Assembly: GCF_022230885.1 (NCBI RefSeq)
Contig: NZ_JAKGCT010000005.1
Location: forward strand, 62,001-126,000
Length of the DNA stretch: 64,000 nt
DNA from: Paenalcaligenes niemegkensis
GTDB lineage: Bacteria > Pseudomonadota > Gammaproteobacteria > Burkholderiales > Burkholderiaceae_B
Reading direction: 5' to 3'
In this document: positions 28,746 to 38,211 of the stretch, piece by piece
How positions within the stretch are numbered: the first letter of the stretch is position 1
Layout: each line of letters starts with the position of its first letter
Position numbers and translations under genes: made by a program
The notes under the pieces: generated by a model
What the model saw: only the letters and a program-made list of their open reading frames with translations
Told to the model about the DNA's origin: nothing
The model's database searches: none

Positions 28746-29027
28746 ATGGCACAAGCCTCAGCAAGTCACATCCTCGTCAACAGCGAAGAAAAAGCGCAAG
28801 AATTGAAGACCGAAATTGAAGGCGGCGCTGATTTTGCGCAGCTGGCTAAAGACAATTCCAGCTGCCCGTCTTCCCGCCAGGGCGGCGAGTTGGGCAGTTT
28901 TGGTCGCGGCCAAATGGTTGCAGAGTTTGATGAAGTGGTTTTCAGTGCGCCCGTGGGCGTTGTGCAAGGCCCCGTTAAAACTCAGTTTGGCTACCACCTG
29001 ATCCTGGTGACTGAGCGTAACGACTAA
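28746..29027 (+). CDS. ppiC: Peptidyl-prolyl cis-trans isomerase, parvulin type (PpiC)
   Basis: A 93-residue single-domain parvulin. It has the short PpiC size and all core motifs: ASHILV near the N-terminus, FAQLAKDNSSCPS, GGELGSFGRGQMV, FDEVVFSAPVG and TQFGYHLILV. It has no signal peptide, so it is cytoplasmic. AAGGAG lies before the ATG, and a strong intrinsic terminator follows at 29061-29085. Confidence 0.93.
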   Translation: MAQASASHILVNSEEKAQELKTEIEGGADFAQLAKDNSSCPSSRQGGELGSFGRGQMVAEFDEVVFSAPVGVVQGPVKTQFGYHLILVTERND

Positions 29028-29060
29028 GGCAACCAGCCTTAACGCGTTAGCTTAGTAAAA

Positions 29061-29085
29061 GGGCGACTGAAAAGTCGCCCTTTTT
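29061..29085 (+). terminator. Intrinsic terminator after ppiC
   Basis: Perfect eight-base stem GGGCGACT / AGTCGCCC (29061-29068 and 29073-29080) with loop GAAA and a T5 tract. Confidence 0.92.
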
Positions 29086-29394
29086 CATGTGCTTATGGAT
29101 GTTAGAGACACTCCGCATGCCTGCGATCGTAGGGAAGCACGGTGCCTACGATAACGTTAGTGAATATGTCCGGAGCCTTCATATCAGCCTCTGACTGCAG
29201 CCGACGTCATCGTGCGCAACAAAGTTTGACCGCATGACCGAGATCACCATTTGATTCACGCCCAAGTATTCAAAAACAAAGGGTTAATTCATATATCCCT
29301 TCTTTTCGCCGCCTGTTAAATTATCAGAATCATTAAGTGCGTGCTGGCTTGTCTTTGATCAGCGATTCTAGGTGCCCCGTTCAGGAGTTTCATC
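29086..29394. other. Intergenic region before the aldehyde dehydrogenase
   Basis: No gene, RNA or repeat was recognised in 309 bases. CAGGAGTTTCATC before 29395 is the ribosome site of the aldehyde dehydrogenase. Confidence 0.4.
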
Positions 29395-30920
29395 ATGAAT
29401 TTGTCAGATTTGAAGCAGTTTGGTATTGATCTTGAGTTCCCGTTCAAGTCTAAGTACGAGAATTACATAGGCGGAAAGTGGGTACCTCCGGTGGGGGTAA
29501 TTATTTTGAAAATATCTCGCCTATTACGGGTGAGGTGTTTTGCCAGGTGCCGCAATCTGGTGCGGACGACATCGATCTTGCCCTGGATGCCGCGCATGCA
29601 GTGCGTGAGTCGTGGGGCAAAACCTCGGTTGCCGAGCGTTCTGCGATTTTGCTGCGTATTGCCGATCGAATGGAGCAGAAGCAGCATTTGCTGGCGGTAG
29701 CCGAGTCTATTGACAACGGCAAGCCCTTGCGCGAGACCAGCGCGGCGGATATTCCTTTGGCTATTGATCACTTTCGTTATTTTGCAGGCTGCATTCGAGC
29801 CCAGGAAGGCGGGATTTCTGATATTGACAGTACAACAGTGGCTTATCATTTTCATGAGCCTGTTGGCGTTGTTGGCCAGATTATTCCCTGGAATTTCCCG
29901 ATTTTAATGGCCGCCTGGAAGCTTGCTCCAGCCTTGGCAGCAGGCTGCCCTGTGGTCATGAAGCCAGCGGAACAAACGCCTGCGTCAATTTTGGTGCTAA
30001 TGGAGACTATAGGTGACTTGTTGCCGGCCGGCGTGGTCAATATTGTGAATGGTTTTGGTAAAGAAGCGGGCAACGCCCTGGCGACCAGTAAGCGCATCGC
30101 AAAAATCGCTTTCACGGGCTCCACGCCCGTGGGCAAGATGATTTTACGCAACGCAGCCGATACGCTGATTCCCGCAACGGTCGAGCTGGGCGGCAAAAGC
30201 CCCAATATCTTTTTTGCAGACGTCATGTCTGCAGACGATGCCTTCTTTAATAAAGCATTGGAAGGCGCATCGATGTTCGCGCTGAACCAGGGCGAAGTCT
30301 GCACAGCCCCTTCACGTGTGCTGGTGCAGGAATCCATTTACGAGCAGTTTATCGAACGCGTCGTCGAGCGTGTCGAACGCATCAAGAAAGGCAACCCGCT
30401 TGACTCTCAGACCATGGTGGGAGCCCAGGTATCTCAGGTACAAATGGATAAAATCCTGGGTTATATCGATATTGGGCGCGAAGAGGGGGCGACTTGCCTG
30501 ACAGGGGGTGAACGCAATCGCATGGGCGAGGGTCTGGATGATGGCTTTTATGTCAGTCCCACCATGCTTTTGGGTAAAAACTCGATGAAGGTGTTCCAGG
30601 AAGAGATTTTTGGTCCGGTTGCTGCTGTGACTACTTTTAAAGATGAGGACGAGGCCATCGCCATTGCCAACGACACCAGCTTTGGCCTGGGCGCTGGCGT
30701 ATGGAGCCGGGATGGTTCACGCGCCTATCGAGTCGGACGGGGGCTTCAGGCGGGTCGCGTGTGGACAAACTGCTATCACCTTTATCCTGCCCATGCTGCA
30801 TTTGGCGGTTATAAGCAGTCGGGCATTGGGCGCGAAACTCACAAGATGGCGTTGAGCAATTATCAGCAGACCAAATGCTTGCTGGTGAGTTATAGCGATG
30901 AGGCGCTGGGCTTTTTCTAG
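29395..30920 (+). CDS. NAD-dependent aldehyde dehydrogenase (AldB/AcoD-like), frameshifted
   Basis: 508 residues when repaired, the usual size of AldB/AcoD/ExaC acetaldehyde dehydrogenases. The N-terminus ([13 protein letters not shown]) slips at a G5 run (29493-29497); a sixth G gives [17 protein letters not shown]. Catalytic Glu is in VELGGKSPN, catalytic Cys in [11 protein letters not shown], and [20 protein letters not shown] and GSTPVG form the cofactor site. It stands alone and ends at a strong terminator shared with the convergent allE. It oxidises a short aldehyde to the acid. Confidence 0.92.
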
Positions 30921-31010
30921 GGCTGGATGAATAAAAAGAAGGCTGTAGATGAGCGACTGTACAGCCTGGTTTGCCGTTAGCCATTCAGCTTCGTTAACCC
31001 TTTCAAGCTA

Positions 31011-31054
31011 AAGGCCTGAGTCCGGTGCGATACCGGACTCAGGCCTTTTATTTC
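31011..31054 (+). terminator. Strong intrinsic terminator between aldehyde dehydrogenase and allE
   Basis: Sixteen-base perfect stem AAGGCCTGAGTCCGGT (31011-31026) and its complement (31032-31047), loop GCGAT, followed by a T-rich tract. It lies between convergent genes and may stop both. Confidence 0.9.
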
Positions 31055-31085
31055 TTAAGATATTGCTGCTGTAGCGTGATCGGGT

Positions 31086-31919
31086 TTACAGGCCAGATAG
31101 TCTCAGGCTTGGGTGGCGGTTAACGTCTTTGTATAGCAGGTAACGAAAGCGGCCAGGGCCACCAGCGTAGCAAGCTTGCGGGCAAAAGGCGCGCAGCCAC
31201 ATAAAGTCGCCGGCCTCGACTTCAACCCAATCTTGGTTCAGGCGGTAGACGGCTTTGCCTTCCAGTACGTACAGCCCGTGCTCCATGATGTGCGTCTCTG
31301 CAAAAGGAATGACGCCACCGGGTTCGAATGTAACGATATTGACGTGCATATCGTGGCTCATGTTGGACATGTCGACGAAACGCGTTGTCACCCAAGCACC
31401 ATTTGTGCCAGGCATTGGGAAGGGCTCTACGTCTTTTTCGTTAGTAACGAAAGCCTCAGGCAGAGGCACACCCTCTACCGCTTGGTAGTGCTTACGAATC
31501 CAGTGGAAGTTGGCGATGTCGTCGCTGCGGTTATGCAATGTCCACTGGCTACCCGGAGGAATAAAGGCGTAACCACCTTCTTTCATGATGTGCTTGGTGC
31601 CTTCAAGGGTTAGCTCGACTTCACCGCCAACCACGAACAATACGCCTTCAGCGTTGGCATCGGGTTCAGGTTTATCGCTACCGCCGCCTGGACTGACTTC
31701 CATGATGTATTGTGCGAAGGTTTCGGCAAAACCTGACAAGGGGCGAGCGAGCACCCAAAGGCGTGTTTTTTCCCAGAATGGCAGCCAACTGGTCACGATG
31801 TCTTGCATAACGCCCTTGGGCAAAATGGCATAGGCTTCGGTAAACATGGCCCGGTCAGTGAGCAGTTGAGTTTGCGGCGGATGGCCACCAGCAGGCGCGT
31901 AATAGGTTTTTTCGGACAT
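31086..31919 (-). CDS. allE: (S)-ureidoglycine aminohydrolase, bicupin
   Basis: A 277-residue bicupin. The two cupin barrels are visible: the N-terminal half has VGGEVELTLEG and EGGYAFIPPGSQWTLHN, and the C-terminal half has FEPGGVIPFAETHIMEHGLYVLEGKAVY with metal-ligand Glu, His, His and EAGDFMWLRAFCPQ. This is the AllE/YlbA pattern. The enzyme converts (S)-ureidoglycine to (S)-ureidoglycolate in allantoin breakdown. The start at 31919 is chosen because the family begins MSEKTYYAPAGG. No other all genes are nearby; the NCS2 permease block upstream suggests purine use. Confidence 0.9.
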   Translation of the reverse strand: MSEKTYYAPAGGHPPQTQLLTDRAMFTEAYAILPKGVMQDIVTSWLPFWEKTRLWVLARPLSGFAETFAQYIMEVSPGGGSDKPEPDANAEGVLFVVGGEVELTLEGTKHIMKEGGYAFIPPGSQWTLHNRSDDIANFHWIRKHYQAVEGVPLPEAFVTNEKDVEPFPMPGTNGAWVTTRFVDMSNMSHDMHVNIVTFEPGGVIPFAETHIMEHGLYVLEGKAVYRLNQDWVEVEAGDFMWLRAFCPQACYAGGPGRFRYLLYKDVNRHPSLRLSGL

Positions 31920-32442
31920 AGATAAGTCTCTGTAATAGTTTTCGTTGTTATGGCTGTCGCGCCGTTTTGTGATTCTGACGACTTCGAGGCGAAGCATTAC
32001 TCGCAACCCAAAGGGCGGCATCTGCTTGGGTCAAAGGCGCGACTGATGCGGTGCGGCCGGGTTGAACTTAACGGCGCATTCCGCGACAGAGGGGACAACG
32101 TTGAGCCCCTGTGTCTTTAATTCTATAAAGCATGGACATGCCGCGCTTTGACCACCTTTCGGGACGACAAGCCAATAGTGCACGGCGTGGATATAAACAC
32201 GATATCTATATCACTCTATATCTACAAGTTAAATGTATTAATAGGGCCTATCCATTTTTTGAATAACCATGACGGTACTGTTGACCGTGAGGCCGCATCA
32301 GAGAAGCTCCTGCACTTTTTGTGATTTTATAAAGAGCAAGGCTATTTTTGCGGTATAACTAAAGACATGCTTTAGGCGCAATTTTATGGCTGGCAGCTTA
32401 CTATTAACACGAGCTTTATGTATTTGTGTTTTGAATGTGCTT
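31920..32442. promoter_or_regulatory. Divergent intergenic region between allE and a LysR gene
   Basis: About 470-520 bases, depending on the LysR start. It contains a run of TATC/GATA words (GATATCTATATCACTCTATATC near 32200-32225) that could be regulator sites. No gene or clear promoter pair was identified. An in-frame ATG at 32386 could extend the LysR protein by 19 residues. Confidence 0.4.
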
Positions 32443-33368
32443 ATGTCTATTATCGAAAAATCGAATCAACCCCTTTTTGATCTCGACCTATTAAAAGCCT
32501 TGCTGGTGGTGACCGACTGTGCAAGCTTCACCACGGCAGCGACGCGCTTGCATTCGACGCAGTCCACCGTCAGCCAGAAGGTGCGCCGCCTTGAAGACAT
32601 GGCGGGGCATAAGTTACTTGATCGTGGCACCCGTGGCGTACTTCCTACCGATGCGGGGCTGGTCGTACTGGGCTATGCGCGCCAGATGCTCGCTGTTAAT
32701 GATCAGTTGCACGAGGCGTTGTCCGGGGTGGCGGTAACAATTGCTGTTCGGCTTGGTGTGCCTGAAGATTTTTCCAGTGGTGCCACCATGCGCAGGCTTG
32801 CTGCATTTAATCGGCAGCATCCTCAAGTCAAGCTCGAGGTAACGAGCGGCTTAAGCACGGATCTGATTTCCAGCTACGATCACGGCGAGCTGGACCTTAT
32901 TCTTATTAAGCAACGCCACCAGGCCCGCGAGGCTATCGCACGTATTCCGGAAAAGACCGCGTGGGTAGATAGCGCGAAGCATCCCTCTTTTCATCTTGAT
33001 CCCATTCCGCTGGTGACTTTTCCACGGCGGGGGTCTATCGCGATGAAATTATCAACGCGGTGGAATCCATGGGGCGCAAGTGGCGCATTGCCTTCACCAG
33101 TTCGAGCTTAAGTGGAATACAGGCGGCAGTTGCCGACGGCATGGGCATTAGCTTGCTGCCGCGCCGCGCGGTCACCGCTGATCACTTCGTCTTGGGTGCA
33201 GCGCAGGGCCTGCCGGCAATTGATGTGTTTGAGCTGGCCGTGTGCCATCGTCCAACCGCCGATCCCATGGTCAGGGCCCTGGGGGTGATGCTGATGGATA
33301 TGCTTAGCAACGAGTGGATGCCTGATGAGAATACTGCCTGGAACCCAATATCCAATCCAAGGCCCTGA
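32443..33368 (+). CDS. LysR-family transcriptional regulator, frameshifted
   Basis: 308 residues when repaired. The winged helix-turn-helix is DLLKALLVVTDCASFTTAATRL, STQSTVSQKVRRLED and KLLDRGTRGVLPT. The effector domain continues to ELDLILIKQ. A G5 run at 33029-33033 breaks it; a sixth G gives FPRRGVYRDEIINAVESMGRKWRI and then SSLSGIQAAVADGMGISLLPRRAV. It is 11 bases upstream of pxpB in the same direction. It may control pxpBC or the divergent allE. Confidence 0.88.
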
Positions 33369-33379
33369 AGGAATAGTTT

Positions 33380-34132
33380 ATGAGCGTACGCAAACCAGTA
33401 TGGACAATTCATGCTGCTGGTGACCGGTCTTTAGTCGTCGTCTTCCATGATGATGATCCGGCAGAAGCTAATCGGCATGCTAGCCTGCTTGCCCGTGATC
33501 TGCAGCGAGACATGCCTGCGGGTGTGCACGCTATTGTGCCGGGCATGGTGAGCGTGGCCTTGCACTATGCTCCCGAGCGGGTGCTGGAAGCGGCAGAGGC
33601 TGCAACTGACAACGCATGGGTGTCACCTTATAAGCTGCTTGTTGAGCAGTTAGAGCTGCGTATTGTACAGCCGCGTCATGCCCAGGCTGTACGGCCCCGG
33701 GAAGTCGTGATTCCCGTCTGTTACGGGGGCGAGTACGGTCCTGATTTGGAAGAAGTAGCCGAACGATGTCAGATGAGTCCTGAAGAAGTGATTCGTCTGC
33801 ACACGCAGTACCCGGTGTCCGTATTTATGCTCGGTTTTTCGCCCGGGCATTCCTATATTGGTCGATTTAGTGAGAGTCTTAGCGTTGGACGCCGCAGTTC
33901 GCCGCGTACTTCTGTGGCTCCGGGCTCTATTGGGCTGGCCAATCGCCAAAGTGTTATTTATTCTATGCCTCTTCCCGCAGGCTGGCATCTTATTGGCCGT
34001 ACGCCCCTTACGCTGTTTGATGCAAAGCGGTCAGCTCCTTCGTTATTACTGGCCGGAGATCAGGTGCGTTTTGTAACAATCGAGGCTGAGGAGTTTTTGC
34101 AAATTGCCAGCGAGCAAGGAGACCGTGCATGA
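33380..34132 (+). CDS. pxpB: 5-oxoprolinase subunit PxpB (KipI-like)
   Basis: A 250-residue protein of the KipI/PxpB family: GDRSLVVVFHDD, YGGEYGPDLEEVAERCQMSPEEVIRLHTQYPVSVFMLGFSPGHSYIG, and PAGSWHLIGRTPLTLFD-like GWHLIGRTPLTLFDAKR. With PxpC and PxpA it opens 5-oxoproline to glutamate using ATP. Its stop overlaps the start of pxpC (ATGA), so both are co-translated. Confidence 0.92.
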   Translation: MSVRKPVWTIHAAGDRSLVVVFHDDDPAEANRHASLLARDLQRDMPAGVHAIVPGMVSVALHYAPERVLEAAEAATDNAWVSPYKLLVEQLELRIVQPRHAQAVRPREVVIPVCYGGEYGPDLEEVAERCQMSPEEVIRLHTQYPVSVFMLGFSPGHSYIGRFSESLSVGRRSSPRTSVAPGSIGLANRQSVIYSMPLPAGWHLIGRTPLTLFDAKRSAPSLLLAGDQVRFVTIEAEEFLQIASEQGDRA

Positions 34133-35076
34133 GTATTGATGTCATTAAGCCAGGGCTGCTTTCTACATTTCAGGATCTGGGCCGCAGAAGTTTTCAGCAT
34201 TTAGGTGTGCCATTGAATGGCGTGATGGACGAAAGAGCGCATCGAATAGCAAATTGGCTGGTCGGCAATGATGCTAACGAAGCCACTCTGGAAATCACCT
34301 TGCTCGGACCCACATTACGCTTTAACACTCCGGCCGTGATGGTGGTGTGTGGCGCCGACTTGTCGCCGTCTATTAATGGCGAGGCCATAGCGCTTAATAA
34401 GGTCATTACCATTGCAGCGGGAAGCACCCTGGCCTTTGGCGCACGGCGCGCCGGACTGCGGGCCTACTTGGCCGTTCAGGGCGGGTTCGCCATTGAGCCC
34501 GTTATGGGAAGTGCCAGCACCTATGTGCGTGCCGGCTATGGTGGGCTAGATGGAGGGCCACTGAAGAAAGGTTCGCAGATTCATCTAAAACCCGCACCGG
34601 TTGGAGCGTTGACACGAGCCTTAACCGGCATGCCCATGTTTGGTTTAGGTGTGGTGCAGGGTGTGAATGCGTCTGTACGTATTGTGGCTGGCCGTGAATA
34701 CGATAGTTTTGCTCCGGAAAGCATTCAGGCGCTTGGAACAGAAAGCTATCAAATTTCCCCTCAGTCTGATCGCATGGGCTATCGCCTGAAAGGGCCAGTC
34801 CTTGAACGTACTCAGCAGCCAGAACTGCTATCCGAGGCTGTGACGGCAGGAACCATACAGGTTCCCCCTGATGGATTACCGATCGTGTTGATGGCTGATT
34901 CGCAAACGACGGGCGGCTACCCTCGTATCGCGAATGTTGCCTGGGTAGACTTACCACGGCTGGCACAGCGCGCACCCGGAGAGTTTCTTAGATTTGAATG
35001 GGTAGAGCTTGATCAGGCGCAGCGTCTGGCCGTTGAGCAGGCAACTATCTTTAGAAACATGGAGTCAGCGCAATAA
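34129..35076 (+). CDS. pxpC: 5-oxoprolinase subunit PxpC (KipA-like)
   Basis: A 315-residue protein of the KipA/PxpC family: IKPGLLSTFQDLGRRSFQHLGVPLNGVMDERAHRIAN, LEITLLGPTLRF, and the C-terminal SDRMGYRLKGPVLE and DGLPIVLMADSQTTGGYPRIANV. It forms the PxpBC complex that activates 5-oxoproline. The usual third partner, pxpA, is not next to it but at 61560-62339 in this window. Confidence 0.92.
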   Translation: MSIDVIKPGLLSTFQDLGRRSFQHLGVPLNGVMDERAHRIANWLVGNDANEATLEITLLGPTLRFNTPAVMVVCGADLSPSINGEAIALNKVITIAAGSTLAFGARRAGLRAYLAVQGGFAIEPVMGSASTYVRAGYGGLDGGPLKKGSQIHLKPAPVGALTRALTGMPMFGLGVVQGVNASVRIVAGREYDSFAPESIQALGTESYQISPQSDRMGYRLKGPVLERTQQPELLSEAVTAGTIQVPPDGLPIVLMADSQTTGGYPRIANVAWVDLPRLAQRAPGEFLRFEWVELDQAQRLAVEQATIFRNMESAQ

Positions 35077-35119
35077 AAGTGTTGATTACGTGCTTTTCAG
35101 AGTGGGTATACTGATTTTT

Positions 35120-35263
35120 CAGGTAGATGCGGCGGTCACACCAGGAAATGAGTTTGGCCCGCACTCCGGCAATAGTATTCGTTTTAACTTCTCACAGGAT
35201 CACAATGCGGCAGTGCACGCCGTCGAGCGTTGCGTGCTGATGATTCAAAGGTATAGAAAATGA
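35120..35263 (+). pseudogene. C-terminal remnant of a class-I/II PLP aminotransferase
   Basis: The last 40 or so residues read AAVTPGNEFG, then IRFNFSQDHNAAVHAVERC and IQRYRK before a stop overlapping the RidA start. This is the classic C-terminal pattern of aminotransferases (PGxxFGpxGxxxxRxxF). No start or upstream body is present; the stretch before it belongs to the end of pxpC. It is a deletion remnant, not a base error. Confidence 0.65.
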
Positions 35264-35688
35264 GTTCGCAGAACCCGCCCATTCCACAAGGCAATTACGC
35301 ACCCGCTACCCGACGTGGTGCACAGGTTTTTACCGCTGGCATGACACCTCGCCGCGATGGCCAGCTGATTCGCACCGGTGGCGTGCAAAGCGGCGACGAC
35401 CTGAATGATTACAAAGAAGCTGCCCAACTGGCCGTGGCTAACGCCCTGAATGCTGCACGGGCTACCTTGACCACGAACGAGCGCATCGCACAGATTTTAA
35501 GCATGACAGTCTATGTGGCCAGTAGCGATGAGGCCTTTGATAAGCACTCGAAGATCGCCGACTTTGCCTCTGACTACCTCTTTGCCGAATTAGGTCAGGA
35601 AGGAATCAGCTCCCGTGCTGCGATAGGTGTTTTTACCCTTCCCGGTAAAGCCCCACTCGAAATATCACTTATCGCTGCAATCGAGTAG
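35260..35688 (+). CDS. RidA/YjgF/TdcF family protein
   Basis: A 142-residue protein with PQGNYAPATRRGAQVFTAGMTP, DLNDYKEAAQLAVANALNAAR, MTVYVASSDEAFDKHSKIADFASDYL and RAAIGVFTLPGKAPLEISLIAAIE. These are RidA-family features; the conserved C-terminal Glu is present. It may deaminate reactive enamine/imine intermediates or be a pathway paralogue. It overlaps the end of the aminotransferase remnant, an imine producer in its complete form. Confidence 0.88.
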   Translation: MSSQNPPIPQGNYAPATRRGAQVFTAGMTPRRDGQLIRTGGVQSGDDLNDYKEAAQLAVANALNAARATLTTNERIAQILSMTVYVASSDEAFDKHSKIADFASDYLFAELGQEGISSRAAIGVFTLPGKAPLEISLIAAIE

Positions 35689-35764
35689 CGTATACGCTAT
35701 TTCATTATCCCGTCATCAATGGTCCCTAGACTAGCTGCTTCTCGTAGTTGTTTAAGGATAAAAC

Positions 35765-37115
35765 ATGAAGCTTTTTCGTTTGACAGTGTTGGCAGCAGTA
35801 TTAGGTTCAGCGTCGATGACGGTAGCAGCGCAGCAGGAGCTTCCTGCTGTGCTTGAAGCGCACGCCGTGCTGCCTGCGCAAAGCGTTATTCAGGTTCCTG
35901 ATAATGCACCGAACGATTTGAAAATTTCCGGTAAGTACACCACGAGGCAGCGAGTCGAGGCCCTGGGCACCGTCATGGGCAAGTCGGCAGATCGCGAAAC
36001 CGGAATTTCTTTACCCATCAAAGGCCAGCCATTGCAGGGGCACTCCGGGATAAAGGTCATGGATGATGGCAGTGTCTGGATTCTTACCGACAACGGCTTT
36101 GGCAACAAAGCCAACTCCATGGATTCCATGCTGTATTTGAATCAGTATGAAATTGATTGGAAGTCAGGTGAGTTCAAGCCTATGGCGACCATTTTCTTAA
36201 GCGACCCAGATAAAAAAGTACCATTTCGCATTGTTCATGAAGAGTCGGCAGAGCGCTACCTGACGGGTTCCGATCTGGACACCGAAAGCTTTCAGCCCAT
36301 CGGCGAAAATTTTTGGATAGGTGATGAGTTCGGCCCTTATTTAATTAAGGTCGATAAAAGCGGCAAGGTGCTGGCCTTTTTTGAAACTGAAGTAGATGGC
36401 AAAAAATTCATTCGCCTGATCACTATGCTGTGACATCGCCTGGGGCTCCTGGCGCTACCTACACGAACGTTAACTTGAGGCGTTCACAGGGCTATGAGGG
36501 CATGGCAGCATCCAAGGATGGCAAGTTCTTATACCCAATGCTTGAAGGCCCGCTATGGGATGAAGACGGCAGCGAGATGGAACAGGTTGATGGTAAAGGG
36601 GGTTGCGCGTTCTGGAGTTCAGCGTAGCGGATGAAAAATGGACAGGCCGTTCCTGGTTTTACCCGCTAGAAAATAAAGGCAATGCCATTGGTGACTTCAA
36701 CATGATTGACGAGACCACCGCCTTGGTTATCGAGCGGGACAATGGCGAAGGTACGCCCGACAAGGTTTGCAAGGACGGAGCCGACACGACGACGTGTTTC
36801 TCAAACCTGCCAAAGTTCAAGCGTGTCTATAAAGTGGAGTTCTCAGCTGATACAGTCGCTAAGCCAATGCGCAAGATCGCTTATATTGATTTACTGAATA
36901 TTCAGGATCCCAATAAGGTTGCACGCAAACCGTTAACAGATGGCGTTCTGCAGTTTCCGTTCCTGACCATCGAAAATGTCGATATTATTGATGAGGAGCG
37001 TATCGTGGTTGGAAACGATAATAACTTCCCATTTTCCAGCAGCCGCGAACCTAAGCAGCAGGATGACAATGAGCTTGTACTGTTAAACGCCAAGCAGTTG
37101 CTTCAAGCCAAGTAG
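35765..37115 (+). CDS. Secreted phytase-like (esterase-like activity of phytase) family protein, two frameshifts
   Basis: About 450 residues when repaired. A signal peptide ends near AAQQ. The body is a beta-propeller-like family with GHSGIKVMDDGSVWILTDNGFGNKANSMDSM, GENFWIGDEFGPYLIKVDKSGKVL, EGMAASKDGKFLYPMLEGPL, IGDFNMIDETTALVIERDNGEG and DIIDEERIVVGNDNNFP. Breaks occur at an A6 run (36401-36406) and a G5 run (36598-36602); adding one base each joins all three pieces without loss. It is thus probably intact. No partner operon. Confidence 0.88.
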
Positions 37116-37192
37116 TTTATAAGCCCGTCTCTCTACCCCTGTTGCCTTTCCAGTAGCTCTGGGCAATTGGGGGAGCAACCACCTGTGCTAGA

Positions 37193-37362
37193 GGGCCGTC
37201 GCTTCCAGAGGAGCCGGCGAGTAGGTGTGCGCCGCAGGCTGACGAAGGGAAGTCGGGTAAAGGCGGACGCTGTTTGAGCGCAGCGAGTTCGTCCGCCGCC
37301 GACTGGACGAGGCAGATGCGGAAACAAGCACACCGTGCCGGCTCCTCTGGAAGCGACGGCCC
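37193..37362. repeat. 170-base structured palindromic intergenic element
   Basis: Two perfect 26-base inverted arms, GGGCCGTCGCTTCCAGAGGA... (37193-37218) and its complement (37337-37362), enclose further nested pairs: GGTGTGC/GCACACC, CCGCA/TGCGG, AGTCGG/CCGACT, GGCGGAC/GTCCGCC and CGCTG/CAGCG. The whole stretch can fold as one long branched hairpin. It is likely to be a dispersed intergenic repeat of the REP/MITE kind rather than a terminator; no T tract follows. Confidence 0.82.
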
Positions 37363-37364
37363 GC

Positions 37365-37408
37365 CTTAAGAACTCGTTATAGTCCGCTCTTAAGAACCCG
37401 TTACAGTC
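37365..37408. repeat. Tandem 20-base repeat beside the palindromic element
   Basis: CTTAAGAACTCGTTATAGTC (37365-37384) is followed after four bases by a copy with two changes (37389-37408). It ends 5 bases before the dsbA stop codon and may be a duplication made when the palindromic element inserted. Confidence 0.7.
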
Positions 37409-37413
37409 AGCCT

Positions 37414-38049
37414 TTAATCAAGCTGTTTTACCAGCGCATCGGCTTGCTGCACCATTTCGGCAAGACCATTGGTCATGGATGGTGACGTTACATACTTGCC
37501 GCCAACCGCCATCATAGGGGTAGCGTCAATGCGATAGGCCTTGGCAAGGTCATTGGCCTTGGCAATCTTGGTATTTACACCGAAGGAGCTAAAGGTAGCG
37601 TCGAATTCGTCTTTGGAAATACCTTGATCTACAGCCCACTTGGCCAACGCTTTGGCGTCAAACAGTGACTTACGCTCTTTGTGCAGCGCATCGAACAGTT
37701 TTGGATGCAGATCCAGCCTGTCCAGGGCTTCGAGCGTGTAGTACATGCGCTGTAAGTCGCCCATGCCGGCATTAAATGCAACAGGCACACGGTTAAAGGC
37801 AATATTGTCGGGCAAGGTCTCAGACCAGCTTTCTACAATAGGGTCGGCCGCTGCACAATGGGGGCAGCTATAGGCAAAGAATTCAAGAACTTCGGTTTTG
37901 TTGGCTGTGTCAGAGGGCATGGTGGTGCTCAATGTGACATAGCCTTGGTTTGAAGCCGAATTGGCCGTCATGCCAAGGGGGCTTAGCAGGGCGCTAAACG
38001 CAATAGCGGTACCAGCGGCCAGTTTTAAAATACGGTTTTTATTGTTCAT
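37414..38049 (-). CDS. dsbA: Thiol:disulfide interchange protein DsbA
   Basis: A 211-residue periplasmic oxidoreductase. The signal peptide includes LKLAAGTAIAFSALLSPLGM. The active site CPHC lies in FFAYSCPHCAAADP. The cis-Pro loop is IDATPMMAVGGKYV. The start at 38049 is preceded by AAGGA; an upstream in-frame ATG is not needed. It introduces disulfides into exported proteins. The upstream order argS, SPOR protein, dsbA is familiar from Bordetella-like genomes. Confidence 0.93.
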   Translation of the reverse strand: MNNKNRILKLAAGTAIAFSALLSPLGMTANSASNQGYVTLSTTMPSDTANKTEVLEFFAYSCPHCAAADPIVESWSETLPDNIAFNRVPVAFNAGMGDLQRMYYTLEALDRLDLHPKLFDALHKERKSLFDAKALAKWAVDQGISKDEFDATFSSFGVNTKIAKANDLAKAYRIDATPMMAVGGKYVTSPSMTNGLAEMVQQADALVKQLD

Positions 38050-38211
38050 CGAAAATTTCCTTAATAGCGACAACAGCTATGACTGCGTTTCGTTTACGAA
38101 GTTCAGTATCTGACATTGCCGAACGTTCTAAGATCCAGCTTTGTATCAGCAATGTTTGTTTATCAGCCTGCGTAGCTTGCGACTGACTGTCTGGGGACAA
38201 ATTATTTTGAC

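Noticed and set aside
37193..37362. Terminator or CRISPR-like repeat
   Set aside because: Arms are too long and the loop too large for an intrinsic terminator, there is no T tract, and there is no regular spacer pattern.
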